Shown piece after piece: positions 9,924-19,197 of a stretch of 64,000 bases of DNA (positions are counted from its first letter, which is position 1; every line of letters begins with the position of its first letter). The notes beneath the pieces were generated by a model. That model was not told where the DNA came from and made no database searches. It was given only the letters and a program-made list of their open reading frames with translations. The stretch covers positions 1-64,000 of the forward strand of contig NZ_FOOR01000016.1 of NCBI RefSeq assembly GCF_900113255.1, written 5' to 3'. Position numbers and translations under genes: made by a program. Origin of the DNA: Novosphingobium sp. CF614. GTDB taxonomy: Bacteria > Pseudomonadota > Alphaproteobacteria > Sphingomonadales > Sphingomonadaceae.

Positions 9924-11468
9924 TCAGCGCAGGCGGACGGGCACGAAGATGGGGGACTGGCCGCGCGGCTGGACGCGCAGCAGGATCGCCGAGCGGCCGT
10001 CGGCCTGGGCGGCCTTGACGGCTGCTTCGAGTTCGGCCTTCGAATTGAGGTCCTGGCCATTGGCCGAAAGGATGATAAAACCGCGCGCAAAGCCCTTCTG
10101 GCCGGCATCCGAGCTGGGATCGACGGCGACGATGACGAGCCCCTTGGTGCCATCCGAGACGCCGAGCTGGCGGGCGATCTGCGGTGTCAGCGCGGCGACC
10201 GACATGCCCAGCGATTTCTCCACCAAGCCCTGCTGTTGCTGCGCGGGAGGATTGTTGAAGGCATCGCTGTCCTGCTCGTTGTCGGGGTTGAACGACTGCT
10301 GCAGTTCTTCATCGCTCGGGCGCTTGGCGACTGTGGCGCTGACCGTCATCCTGCGGCCGTTGCGGATCAGTTCGACCGGAACCCGGCTGCCCGGCGCGAT
10401 ATTGGCCACCAGGAAGGACAGGGTCTGGTCGCGGGTGACTTCCTTGCCGCTCACCTTGAGGATCACGTCGCCCGCCTGGATTCCGGCCTTGGCGGCGGCG
10501 CCGTCCGGCTCGACGGCCTGGATGAACTCGCCCTTGTTGTGCTCGATGCCGAGCGAATCGGCGAGGTCCTCGTTGAGTGGCTGGATACGCACGCCCAGGT
10601 ATCCGCGCTCGATCGCCTCACCCTTGATGAGCTTCTGCACGATCGGGGCGGCGGTCTCCGCGGGAATCGCGAAGCCGATGCCGACGCTGCCGCCGGTGGG
10701 GGAGAAGATCGCGTTGTTGATGCCGATCACCTGCCCGTTCATGTCGAACATCGGGCCGCCCGAATTGCCGCGGTTGATGGCGGCGTCGGTCTGCAGGTAG
10801 CGGTCGTAGGCACCGCCCGCGCCGGTATTGCGGTAGACCGCGGAAATGATGCCCGAGGTCACCGTGCCGCCCAGGCCGAACGGGTTGCCGATGGCGATGA
10901 TCCAGTCGCCGACCCGCGCATTCGAGGAATCGCCGAACTTCACGAACGGCAACGGCTTGCTGGCGCTGATCTTGAGCACCGCCAGGTCCGATGCGGCATC
11001 CTTGCCGATCAGCTTGGCCGGATACTCGTCACCGTCGGCCATGGTGATCGTAATCGATTCCACCTCGCCCTTGCCGTCGGCGGTGATGACATGATTGTTG
11101 GTCACCACATAGCCGTCGGCCGAGATGATGAATCCCGAACCCAGCGACTGCGCCTCGCGGGTTTGCGGACCGCCGTTGCCTCCCGGGCCGCCTCCGAAGA
11201 GGCCTTCGAACGGTGTGCCGGCGAAGGGATTGTTGGCCTGCACCTGCACGCGCTGGCGGGTGGAGATGTTGACGACCGCCGGTGCCAGCTGCTGCGTCAG
11301 GTCAGCGAAGCTGGCCGGCGCGCCGGCGCGCGGAACCACCTTCGATATCTGGCTCGCCTCGTTCTGGGCGACTTGCGCTCCTGCGGGATAGCCGGTCGCC
11401 AGCGTAAGGGTCGCGCCCCCGAGCAGGAGCGCCGTCGTAAATCCATAAGCATATCGCACGGGCTTCAC
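9924..11468 (-). CDS. degP: DegP/HtrA-family periplasmic serine protease (Do family)
   Basis: A periplasmic protease and chaperone for misfolded envelope proteins, 514 residues from a GTG start. A hydrophobic signal segment (about 7-30) is followed by a trypsin-like domain with H126 (VTNNHVI), D161 (SDLAVLK) and S236 (RGNSGGP), and then two PDZ domains starting GYLGVRIQPLN and KSLGMSVAALTP. A Gly-rich loop precedes the catalytic core. GGAGG lies 11 bases before the GTG at 11468. An ATG six codons upstream (11486) is possible, but that ribosome site would overlap it. It follows hflK-hflC on the same strand after a 133-base gap, so co-transcription is plausible; a terminator follows. Confidence 0.95.
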   Translation of the reverse strand: MKPVRYAYGFTTALLLGGATLTLATGYPAGAQVAQNEASQISKVVPRAGAPASFADLTQQLAPAVVNISTRQRVQVQANNPFAGTPFEGLFGGGPGGNGGPQTREAQSLGSGFIISADGYVVTNNHVITADGKGEVESITITMADGDEYPAKLIGKDAASDLAVLKISASKPLPFVKFGDSSNARVGDWIIAIGNPFGLGGTVTSGIISAVYRNTGAGGAYDRYLQTDAAINRGNSGGPMFDMNGQVIGINNAIFSPTGGSVGIGFAIPAETAAPIVQKLIKGEAIERGYLGVRIQPLNEDLADSLGIEHNKGEFIQAVEPDGAAAKAGIQAGDVILKVSGKEVTRDQTLSFLVANIAPGSRVPVELIRNGRRMTVSATVAKRPSDEELQQSFNPDNEQDSDAFNNPPAQQQQGLVEKSLGMSVAALTPQIARQLGVSDGTKGLVIVAVDPSSDAGQKGFARGFIILSANGQDLNSKAELEAAVKAAQADGRSAILLRVQPRGQSPIFVPVRLR

Positions 11469-11601
11469 GTCCTCTGATTCCTCCATTGTGATGGTGCCAC
11501 CGCACCATCCATCCGACCCCGGTCCGATTGAAGCGCCGATGGCTTAACCGGATTTGAATGGCGCCGGCGTTGCGCCCCCATTTTCCGCCATGTCGGCCTG
11601 G

Positions 11602-12441
11602 TCATGGCTCCCTGAAGTGCTTCAGGTAGGTATTGTCCGGGGACAGCAGAATGGTCTTGCCCGTCGCATCCTTGGCGAACGACACGCTATAGCTCTGCAT
11701 GGCCCGGTAGAAGTCGTAGAAGGCGGGGTCCTTGCCGAAGCTGTCGGCATAAGTCTTGGAAGCCTGGGCCTCGGCATCGGCGCGGATGATCTGGGCGTCG
11801 CGCTGGCCTTGCGCACTGATCGTCTTGGCTTCTTCCTGGCGTGCGGCTTCCATGCGGGCGAAGGCGCTGGCGAGCGCCCCTTCGGGCAGGTCCGCGCGCT
11901 TGATCCGCACGTCGACGATCTGGGCGCCATATTCGCGCGCCTCGCGGTCGAGAAGGTCGCGGATGTTCTCCATCGCCTTGCCGCGCTCGGCGGTCAGCAG
12001 CGACTGGAACGTGCGCTTGCCCAGTTCCTGGCGCACGACCGAGGACAGGATCGGCTCGAGCTGTTCGGTCACGCGTTCGGTGGTGCCGGCGGCCTGGACC
12101 ATCTTCACCGGATCGACGATGCGATAGCGCGCGAAGGCATCGACGTTCAGGCGTTGCTGGTCGGTCGAGAGCACCTGCTGCTGCTGCATGTCGACCGAGA
12201 GCAGGCGCTTGTCGATGCGCTGTACGCGCTCGTAGCCGGGAATGCGCATGTGGATGCCCGCGTCGGTCGCGCCGAACGGCGCTCCGGCGATGTATTCGTT
12301 GTAGACGCGATTGGGCTTGCCCGCCCGGATCACGACCGCCTGTTCATCTTCCGGAACGATGATGACGCTCATCATCAGGGCGATGACGACCACGCCCGCC
12401 GCGATGCAGGCGGCCTTGTAGTCCTGCCAGATATTACCCAT
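11602..12441 (-). CDS. hflC: HflC, SPFH-domain regulator of FtsH
   Basis: HflC (279 residues) forms with HflK a large inner-membrane complex that surrounds and modulates the FtsH protease. There is one N-terminal membrane segment (about 8-28), then an SPFH/band-7 domain (VPEDEQAVVIRAGKPNRV onward) and a long charged helix with REAREYGAQIVDVRIKRADLPE, the typical HflC signature. The ATG shares its A with the hflK stop (TGATG), so the two are translationally coupled; a GTG one codon earlier is an alternative start. Confidence 0.97.
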   Translation of the reverse strand: MGNIWQDYKAACIAAGVVVIALMMSVIIVPEDEQAVVIRAGKPNRVYNEYIAGAPFGATDAGIHMRIPGYERVQRIDKRLLSVDMQQQQVLSTDQQRLNVDAFARYRIVDPVKMVQAAGTTERVTEQLEPILSSVVRQELGKRTFQSLLTAERGKAMENIRDLLDREAREYGAQIVDVRIKRADLPEGALASAFARMEAARQEEAKTISAQGQRDAQIIRADAEAQASKTYADSFGKDPAFYDFYRAMQSYSVSFAKDATGKTILLSPDNTYLKHFREP

Positions 12442-13670
12442 CACTGGCCTTCCTTCGGGTCGACGGTTACCGTTGCCGTGTCTCCGCCGGTCGGGGCGGA
12501 ACGGCGTCTCACTTCCGCAAGCGGCAGATAGGACGTTACGCCCGGAGCGTCTGCGATGACGGTATCGTTATCGCGCAGGACCCGTTCCATCGTTTCGTAA
12601 TACATCCGGCGCTTGGTCACCTCGGGAGCCAGCTTGTACTGCTCGTAGACCTTGTCGAAAGAAGCGGCGTTGCCCTGGGCCTGGGCCAGGAGCTGCTGCG
12701 CCCAGGCGCGCGCTTCCGAGCGGTCGCGCTCGGCTTCCTGCTGGGAGACCGTGACTTGTTCGAAGGCGGCCTTGGTCTTGGCCGGCGGGTCGGCCTTCTT
12801 GATCTCGACGCCCTGGATGGCGACGCCCGCCTTGTAGTAATCGAGGATGCGCTGCATGCGCTCGCGCACGTCCAGCTCCAGCCGGGCGCGGCCGGCACCG
12901 GAGAGCGCGTCATTGAGGGAGACTTGCGCGATCGAGGCGCGCATCGCCGCCTCCGCCACCTCGCTCACCGTTTCCGACGGATCGGCCAGGCGGAACGTGT
13001 AGTCCTTCAGGTCCTTGATGTTCCAGCGCACGATATAGCTGAGATCGACGAGATTCTTGTCGCTCGTCAGCATCAGCTTTTCGTTGTCGTTGTCCGGGAT
13101 CATGTCGACGTTGAACGAGCGCACGTCCTGCACTTCGACATTTTCGATCGGCCAGGGCAGCGTCGCGCTGATGCCGGAATCGATGATGCGCGAAAACTTG
13201 CCGAAGCGCGTGACGATGCCCTGTTCCTTGGGGCCGAGCATGTGGAAGCTGGTCAGCACCACGAGCGCGGCGAGCGCGGCACCGATGCCGAGCGGCAGCC
13301 ACGACTTGCCATCCGGCCGGCGCGGCAAGCGTGGAAAGCCGCCTCCTGGGCCGCGCGGACCGCCGCCCGGCCGGCGCGGGTCGCGGCTGCGGAAAATATC
13401 CTCGATGCTGGCGGAACGGCGCGGCGGGGCATCGCCGCTGGGCAGCCATGGGTTGCGCGGGCCCTTGTTCTCGCCATCACCCTTGCCGGTGGGAGCGTCG
13501 GTTCCCTCGTCGCCCTGGCCATGGTTGTCTCCGTCGGGCTCCGCCTCGTCCCCGCTTTTGCCTGCGCTGCCGCCCTTGCCGCCGCCCTTGCCGCCACCCC
13601 ACGGGCTGTTGCGTCCGGCCATCGCCAGGCCCGCGCGCATGCTCATGATTGCATCACCGATCGCTTTCAT
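12441..13670 (-). CDS. hflK: HflK, SPFH-domain regulator of FtsH
   Basis: The partner of HflC in the FtsH-regulating complex, 409 residues from the start chosen here. The N-terminal cytoplasmic part is Gly/Lys-rich and then very polar. A membrane segment WLPLGIGAALAALVVLTSF is followed by the SPFH domain (GPKEQGIVTRFGKFSR) and a coiled-coil stretch EQVTVSQQEAERDRSEA typical of HflK. The start is uncertain: ATG at 13670 (MKAIGDAI), 13646 or 13622 (MAGRNSPWGGG) are all in frame and none has a clear ribosome site; many relatives start close to the NSPWG block. It is divergent from mrp with about 110 bases between them. Confidence 0.93.
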   Translation of the reverse strand: MKAIGDAIMSMRAGLAMAGRNSPWGGGKGGGKGGSAGKSGDEAEPDGDNHGQGDEGTDAPTGKGDGENKGPRNPWLPSGDAPPRRSASIEDIFRSRDPRRPGGGPRGPGGGFPRLPRRPDGKSWLPLGIGAALAALVVLTSFHMLGPKEQGIVTRFGKFSRIIDSGISATLPWPIENVEVQDVRSFNVDMIPDNDNEKLMLTSDKNLVDLSYIVRWNIKDLKDYTFRLADPSETVSEVAEAAMRASIAQVSLNDALSGAGRARLELDVRERMQRILDYYKAGVAIQGVEIKKADPPAKTKAAFEQVTVSQQEAERDRSEARAWAQQLLAQAQGNAASFDKVYEQYKLAPEVTKRRMYYETMERVLRDNDTVIADAPGVTSYLPLAEVRRRSAPTGGDTATVTVDPKEGQ

Positions 13671-13783
13671 GGCGCTATCTATAGGTACGCCCATTGCAAA
13701 ATACAGGGCCTCTCTTGCCCTTTTTCCCCGGCTGGGCCACCTGAGCGCCGAAGTCGCCGACATGCACGCGGCCTGGAGATCGC

Positions 13784-14764
13784 ATGACCAACGACACCGC
13801 TGACCGACCGGGCGACCGACTGAAAGCCCTGCTTCCGCCGCAGACCTCCGCCCGGGTGCAGTCGGTGCGGCTGGCCGAGGGGCGGGCGACGCTGGTGCTC
13901 GACGCGACCGGGCTTGCCGCGCCCGCGCGCGGCGCGCTCGAAGCCGAGATCACGGATGCGCTGAAAGGCGCGCCCGGCGTCGCCGAAGTGCGCGTGGCGA
14001 TGACGGCGGACAAGCCGGTCCGCAGGATCATCGCGGTGGGTTCGGGCAAGGGCGGGGTCGGCAAGTCCACCGTTGCCGCCAACCTGGCGGTTGCCCTGGC
14101 GCGCGCGGGGCGCAAGGTCGGCCTCGTCGATGCCGATATCTACGGTCCCTCGCAGGCGCGGCTGCTGGGCACCGAAGGGCGGCGGCCGGTGGCCCATGAC
14201 AGCCGGCTGGTTCCGATCGAGAGCCGCTGGGGCGTGCCGGTGCTCTCGATGGCGCACTTGTCGGAACCCGGCCAGGCGATCGCCTGGCGCGGGCCGATGG
14301 CCTCCGGCGCGTTGACGCAGCTGCTCGAAGGGCATTGGGATCATGCCGAGATCCTGGTGGTGGACCTGCCCCCCGGCACCGGCGATATCCAGCTGACCAT
14401 GTTGCAGAAGTTCAAGCCGGCGGGCGCGGTGATCGTCTCCACCCCGCAGGACCTCGCCTTGATGGACGCCACCCGTGCCGCCGAACTGTTCACCAAGGGC
14501 GGCGTGCCGGTGATCGGCGTGATCGAGAACATGGCCGGCTATGCCTGCCCGCATTGCGGCGAGGTGAGCGATCCCTTCGGCAGCGGCGGCGCCGAAGCAG
14601 CCGCGCGCGACATGGGCGCGGCTTTCCTCGGCCGCATCCCGCTCGATATCACGATCCGCCGCGAAGGCGATGCCGGTACGCCCACGGCCGCCGGCGATGG
14701 GCCGCAGGCCAGGGCTTTCGCCGATCTGGCGCGCAAGGTCGCGGACTGGCTGGACCAGGGCTGA
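13784..14764 (+). CDS. mrp: Mrp/ApbC/NBP35-family iron-sulfur cluster carrier ATPase
   Basis: A 326-residue P-loop ATPase that carries and transfers Fe-S clusters. The N-terminus is a MIP18/DUF59-like domain (about 10-75). The deviant Walker A GSGKGGVGKST is at 86-96. Other signatures are LVDADIYGPSQ, VDLPPGTGDIQLT and the cluster-binding CPHC in MAGYACPHCGEVSDPFG. The stop overlaps the start of the next gene, a molybdenum hydroxylase, and hemH follows that, so three metallocofactor genes are translationally linked. Confidence 0.95.
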   Translation: MTNDTADRPGDRLKALLPPQTSARVQSVRLAEGRATLVLDATGLAAPARGALEAEITDALKGAPGVAEVRVAMTADKPVRRIIAVGSGKGGVGKSTVAANLAVALARAGRKVGLVDADIYGPSQARLLGTEGRRPVAHDSRLVPIESRWGVPVLSMAHLSEPGQAIAWRGPMASGALTQLLEGHWDHAEILVVDLPPGTGDIQLTMLQKFKPAGAVIVSTPQDLALMDATRAAELFTKGGVPVIGVIENMAGYACPHCGEVSDPFGSGGAEAAARDMGAAFLGRIPLDITIRREGDAGTPTAAGDGPQARAFADLARKVADWLDQG

Positions 14765-17049
14765 TGGCCGTCACGCGCCGCGGCATTCTGATCGGGGCGC
14801 TTGCCGGGGGAGGGCTCGTCCTCGGTTATTTCCTGCGGCCGCGCCGCTTCCCGTTGCCGCTCCAGCCGGGCAGCGGCGAATTCGCCTTCGATGCCTGGAT
14901 CAAGATCGGCACGGACGGCGTCGTCTCGGTGGCGGTGCCGCAAGTCGAGATGGGGCAGGGCGTGACGACGCTGCTTCCGCAAGTCGTCGCCTACGAACTC
15001 GGTGCCGACTGGCGGCAGATGGCGGTCGAGCCGGCGCCGGCCAGCGCGCTCTATGCCAATTTCGCGCTTGCCGCGCGCTGGGCACCGCTGTGGCTGCCGC
15101 TGTTGCCCTCGCTGGCCGAGGATCCCGACGGCGTGATTACCCGCCGCTGGGCCGAGGATCGCCGTTTCAACGCCACGGCCGATGGCATGTCGCTCGCCGC
15201 CTACGAAGCCCCGGCGCGCGCGGCCGCCGCTTCGGCGCGCGCCATGCTGATGCAGGCGGCCGCCGCCCGCTGGAACGTCGCCTGGGAGGAATGCGACGCG
15301 AAGGAAGGCTTTGTCGTCCACCAGGGCGCCAAGGAGGCCCGCCGCCTGCCGTTCGGCGCCCTGGCGGAGGAGGCCGCTGCCTTCGCGCCGCCGTCCCCCC
15401 CGCCGCTGCGCGTCGACGCCATGGCCGAGAACCCGGACGAGTTCCCGCCCGGCGCGTCGCTGCGCTACCCCCGGCTCGACCTGCCTTCCAAGGTGGACGG
15501 CTCCTGGACATTCGCGGGCGACGTGCGTCTGCCCGGCATGGTCCATGCCGCGATCCGTCACGCACCGCTTGGCGCCAGCGTCTCGTTGGCTTCGCTCGAC
15601 GAGGATGCGGCGAAAGGGACGAAGGGCTTCCTGCGGGCGGTGAAGGGGGAAGGCTGGGTGGCCGCCGTCGCGCGCGACTGGTGGACGGCGGAGACGGCGC
15701 TTGCCCGCATGGCGCTGCGCTTCAAGGTCGCGGCCGGTATCGAGAGCGGCGATGTCGACGATGCGATGGACCAGGCCATGCGCACCGGCACGGCGCACCG
15801 CGTTCACGCGGCGGGCGACATGGAGGTGATCGAAGGCGCCCTGCCGCTGCAATTGCGCTACGCGGTCGCGCCGGCCGTGCACGCCACGATCGAGACCGCC
15901 AGCGCCACCGCGCGGCTGGGCCCGGGGCGCCTCGAGCTCTGGATCGGCACCCAGGCGCCCGAAGCGGCGCGCGCGGCGGCGGCGCGCGCGATCGGGATCG
16001 ATGTGTCGAACGTGGTGCTCTATCCGATGCCGCTCGGCGGCAGTTTCGATCGGCGGCTCGAATCCGGCCATGCGGCGGAAGCCGCGATCCTGGCGAAGGA
16101 GGTGGGGCGGCCGGTCCAGCTCACCTGGTCACGGTGCGAGGAGATGCGCGCCGGCCTGCCGCGTACGCCGGTCGTGGCCGTCATGGCGGCCCGGCCCGAT
16201 ACCGAGGGCGGGGTAGCCGGCTGGCGCGCGCGCGTGGCCATGCCGGCGACAGCGCTGGAATTCGGCCGGCGCCTGTTCGGCCGCGACACACCCGCTGAAG
16301 CGATCGCGGCGGTCGCCGGCAAGGACGATCCCCTCGCGCTCGAAGGCGCCGTTCCGCCATATGACATTCCCAGCGTCGCGATCGACCACGTGCCGGCCAG
16401 GATCGCGCTGCCCACTGCGCGGTTGCGGGGCAATGCCCATGGCTACACCGCCTTCTTCAACGAGAGCTTCGTGGACGAACTGGCGCACAAGGCGGGCCGC
16501 GAGCCGCTGTCCTATCGGATGGCGATGCTGGGCAAGGACCCGCGCCTCGCCGAATGCCTGCAACGCGCCGCCGCGCTGGCGCAGTGGGGCGGCGGCGGGG
16601 ACAACAGCGGGCAGGGCATCGCCTGCCACGTCATCGGCGGCCGGAATGGCGCAGGGGGCCGGATCGCCGTCGTCGCCAGCGCCCGGCGCGACGAGAATGG
16701 GGTGCGGGTGGACCGGTTGAGCGCGGTTGCCGATATCGGCCGGATCGTCAATTTCGACATCGCGCGCCAGCAGGTGGAGGGCGGGCTGGTCTTCGGTCTC
16801 GGCATCGTGCTGGGGTGCTCGGTGGGCTATCAGGGCGGACGCCCCGACAGCGAGCGGCTTGCCGGGCTGGGCCTGCCGGTGCTGGCCGACTGCCCCGCGA
16901 TCGAGGTCGAATTCGTCCGGAGCGCGGCCGATCCCGCCGACCCCGGCGAACTCGGCGTGGCGGCGGTGGCGCCCGCCGTCGCCAACGCGCTGTTCTCGGC
17001 GACAGGGCTGCGGTTCCGTCGCCTCCCGCTTTTCGCCGAGGAATTGTGA
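14764..17049 (+). CDS. Xanthine dehydrogenase/IorB-like molybdopterin-binding large subunit, Tat-type N-terminus
   Basis: This 761-residue protein resembles the large subunit of isoquinoline 1-oxidoreductase-type hydroxylases. The N-terminus MAVTRRGILIGALAGGG looks like a twin-arginine signal. Family blocks are WIKIGTDGVVSVAVPQVEMG, VPQVEMGQGVTTLLPQV, VDGSWTFAGDVRLPGMVHAA and VANALFSATGLRFRRLP. The cofactor-contact motif usually GGGFGRR reads GGSFDRR, and the catalytic-Glu region usually GGVGEPG reads DPGELG, so the Glu may be kept but the surroundings have drifted. No 2Fe-2S small subunit or Moco maturation gene is nearby. It overlaps mrp (TGATG) and hemH (TGATG). The family is certain; the substrate and catalytic competence are not. 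Confidence 0.85.
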   Translation: MAVTRRGILIGALAGGGLVLGYFLRPRRFPLPLQPGSGEFAFDAWIKIGTDGVVSVAVPQVEMGQGVTTLLPQVVAYELGADWRQMAVEPAPASALYANFALAARWAPLWLPLLPSLAEDPDGVITRRWAEDRRFNATADGMSLAAYEAPARAAAASARAMLMQAAAARWNVAWEECDAKEGFVVHQGAKEARRLPFGALAEEAAAFAPPSPPPLRVDAMAENPDEFPPGASLRYPRLDLPSKVDGSWTFAGDVRLPGMVHAAIRHAPLGASVSLASLDEDAAKGTKGFLRAVKGEGWVAAVARDWWTAETALARMALRFKVAAGIESGDVDDAMDQAMRTGTAHRVHAAGDMEVIEGALPLQLRYAVAPAVHATIETASATARLGPGRLELWIGTQAPEAARAAAARAIGIDVSNVVLYPMPLGGSFDRRLESGHAAEAAILAKEVGRPVQLTWSRCEEMRAGLPRTPVVAVMAARPDTEGGVAGWRARVAMPATALEFGRRLFGRDTPAEAIAAVAGKDDPLALEGAVPPYDIPSVAIDHVPARIALPTARLRGNAHGYTAFFNESFVDELAHKAGREPLSYRMAMLGKDPRLAECLQRAAALAQWGGGGDNSGQGIACHVIGGRNGAGGRIAVVASARRDENGVRVDRLSAVADIGRIVNFDIARQQVEGGLVFGLGIVLGCSVGYQGGRPDSERLAGLGLPVLADCPAIEVEFVRSAADPADPGELGVAAVAPAVANALFSATGLRFRRLPLFAEEL

Positions 17050-18098
17050 TGCCGCCGCCTGAACTGCCGCCCGAACCGCCGTCCGATCATCCCCCCCTCG
17101 CGACCGGGGGCGTCGGCGTGCTGCTCGTCAACCTTGGAACGCCCGACGCGCCGACCCCGGCCGCCGTGCGCCGCTATCTCGCGGAGTTTCTTTCCGATCC
17201 GCGCGTGGTGGAGATCCCGAGGCTGGTCTGGAAACCGATCCTGCACGGGGTGATCCTGCGCACGCGTCCGGCGAAGTCCGCCCGGGCCTATGCGCAAGTC
17301 TGGACCGATCAAGGCTCTCCGCTCGCGGCGATCACCGCCGGGCAGGCGCACGGCCTGCATGAGAGGCTGGGCGAGAGATTGGGCGCGGGCGTGCACGTCG
17401 ACTGGGCGATGCGCTACGGCAATCCCTCGATCCCCGCGAAGCTGCGGGCGATGAAGGATGCCGGCTGCGAGCGTATCCTGGTGGCGCCGCTCTATCCGCA
17501 ATATTCGGGCGCGACGACCGCCTCGGTGATGGATAGCCTGCATGCGGCGCTGCGCGCGATGCGCTGGCAACCGACGCTGCGCACGCTGCCGCCCTATCAT
17601 GACGATCCGGCCTACATCGCCGCGCTTGAAGAGGACATCGCCGCGCAGGTCCGGGCTTTGGATTTCGTGCCCCAGGTCCTGCTGCTTTCCTATCACGGGA
17701 TGCCGGAACGCACGCTGCATCTCGGCGACCCCTACCACTGCCATTGCCGCAAGACGTCGCGCCTGCTCGGGGAACGGCTGATGAAGCGCCTGCCGGGGGT
17801 ACGGATCGAGACCAGCTTCCAGTCGCGCTTCGGCCGCGCGAAGTGGCTGGAGCCCGCGACCGAGGCGGTGCTGACACGCGAGGCGCAGGCCGGCACCCGG
17901 CGCCTCGCCGTGGCGGCACCGGGGTTTTCCGCCGATTGTGTCGAGACGCTGGAGGAACTGGCGATCCGCGGGCGCGAGGTGTTCGAAGGCGCTGGCGGTG
18001 AACGCTATGCGGTGCTGGCCTGCCTCAATGACCGGGCTCCCGGCATGGCCATGCTCGAAACGCTGGTCAGGCGTGAGCTGGCGGGTTGGCGGGGGTGA
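17049..18098 (+). CDS. hemH: Ferrochelatase
   Basis: It inserts Fe(II) into protoporphyrin IX in the last step of heme synthesis; 349 residues. Recognisable blocks are GVLLVNLGTPDAPTPAAVRR, APLYPQYSGATTASVMD, LSYHGMPERTLHLGDPY (with the catalytic histidine) and a C-terminal PGFSADCVETLEEL with the conserved glutamates. The stretch DPYHCHCRKTSR has a CxC pair; some alphaproteobacterial ferrochelatases carry a [2Fe-2S] cluster, but whether this one does cannot be told by eye. The ATG overlaps the stop of the molybdenum-hydroxylase gene. The N-terminus is a short Pro-rich extension. Confidence 0.96.
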   Translation: MPPPELPPEPPSDHPPLATGGVGVLLVNLGTPDAPTPAAVRRYLAEFLSDPRVVEIPRLVWKPILHGVILRTRPAKSARAYAQVWTDQGSPLAAITAGQAHGLHERLGERLGAGVHVDWAMRYGNPSIPAKLRAMKDAGCERILVAPLYPQYSGATTASVMDSLHAALRAMRWQPTLRTLPPYHDDPAYIAALEEDIAAQVRALDFVPQVLLLSYHGMPERTLHLGDPYHCHCRKTSRLLGERLMKRLPGVRIETSFQSRFGRAKWLEPATEAVLTREAQAGTRRLAVAAPGFSADCVETLEELAIRGREVFEGAGGERYAVLACLNDRAPGMAMLETLVRRELAGWRG

Positions 18099-18138
18099 GG
18101 ATTACAGCAATTTAACCGCGCGGAACGGGTTTGAAATC

Positions 18139-18171
18139 TTGATTTGATCCATCTTTGTTCTAATATTGTTC
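18139..18171 (+). promoter_or_regulatory. Promoter with overlapping LexA-type (SOS) box
   Basis: TTGATT (18139-18144), a 16-base spacer and TAATAT (18161-18166) make a good sigma-70-like promoter. Around the -10 lies GTTC-TAATATT-GTTC (18157-18171), which fits the GTTC-N7-GTTC direct repeat known as the LexA operator in alphaproteobacteria. A repressor bound there would cover the -10. It lies 27 bases before the start of the winged-helix gene. Confidence 0.6.
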
Positions 18172-18198
18172 ATGCAAGAGTGAACGGAGGCGGAACAA

Positions 18199-19197
18199 AT
18201 GCGCGACACGGATTTCACGCGGCAGGACTTCACCTATTCGGCGTCGGCGGCTTCCGGGGCGACCGCGAGTGGTGGGCCGGCGGTGACCCTCTCGATTTTC
18301 GCCGACCGCGCGCATTTGCGCGCGCTCATGCAGGATGATGCGCAGGCGGCCGGCCTCACGATCTCCGCGGCAGGGTCGTTGTCGGATCTGCTGGATGGCG
18401 ATGCCCGGCCGCTTGGGGATGTCGTGCTCGTCGATTGTCCGCTGGTCGATGCGCGGGCGCTTGCGGCACTGGCGCGGCTGGACTTGCGCGCCGCGCGCTG
18501 CGAGGCGCGGCTGATCGTCTCCACCAGCGTCGATGCGCTTGACGAGGTGTTCGCGTGCATGGACCTGTCGGCGCCGGTGCTGCTGGTCGATCCCAACCGC
18601 GCGGAGCGCGTGATCGCGCTCGGCCAGGTGTTGGCGGGCTTTCCTTCGGCGCGGCTGCGCGAACTCTCGGACGATGATCGGCTGATGCTGCTGCGGCTCT
18701 CCGAACAAGTCGGGCAGATCGCCGGGCGGATCGAACGGCTCACGCCGGATGAAAAGCACGTCAAGGATGCGCGGATGAGCGCTTTCCGCTTCGCCGAGGA
18801 TACCGCCGAGCGCTTGAGCGAGGGGCTGGGCGGGATGGCGGCGAGCGGGCGACGCTCCGTCCGCCCGGCGCTTCCCGATGCGCGGCTGGTCCGCAAGATC
18901 ATTCGCCAGCGCCAGCAGCGTGCCCGCTATTTCGACGCCGGGCTGTTTGCCGATCCGGCCTGGGACATGCTGCTCGATCTCACGGCGGCGCGGGTCGAGC
19001 ACAAGCGGGTTTCCGTCACCTCGCTGTGCATCGCTTCCGGTGTTCCGCCCACCACGGCGCTGCGCTGGATCGGGCAGATGATCGACGCCGGCCTGTTCCA
19101 GCGGGTCTGCGACGACAGCGACCGCCGCCGTGCCTTCATCGAACTTACCGAAAAGGCGGCGGATGCCATGGCCCGCTACTTCGCGGATATCTTCTGA
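18199..19197 (+). CDS. Winged helix-turn-helix (MarR-like) regulator
   Basis: A 332-residue soluble protein. The C-terminal 90 residues (WDMLLDLTAARVEHKRVSVT, then PPTTALRWIGQMIDAGLFQR and a wing with DRRRAFIELT) form a winged-helix DNA-binding domain of the type annotated MarR or winged helix in sphingomonads. The N-terminal 150 residues contain alternating strands and helices (VVLVDCPLVDARALAALARL, ARLIVSTSVDALDEV) like a receiver fold, but without a clear phosphorylation triad. A helical linker joins them. GGAGG lies 8 bases before the ATG. The promoter carries a LexA-type box, which suggests damage-induced expression. The regulated genes are unknown. Confidence 0.75.
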   Translation: MRDTDFTRQDFTYSASAASGATASGGPAVTLSIFADRAHLRALMQDDAQAAGLTISAAGSLSDLLDGDARPLGDVVLVDCPLVDARALAALARLDLRAARCEARLIVSTSVDALDEVFACMDLSAPVLLVDPNRAERVIALGQVLAGFPSARLRELSDDDRLMLLRLSEQVGQIAGRIERLTPDEKHVKDARMSAFRFAEDTAERLSEGLGGMAASGRRSVRPALPDARLVRKIIRQRQQRARYFDAGLFADPAWDMLLDLTAARVEHKRVSVTSLCIASGVPPTTALRWIGQMIDAGLFQRVCDDSDRRRAFIELTEKAADAMARYFADIF

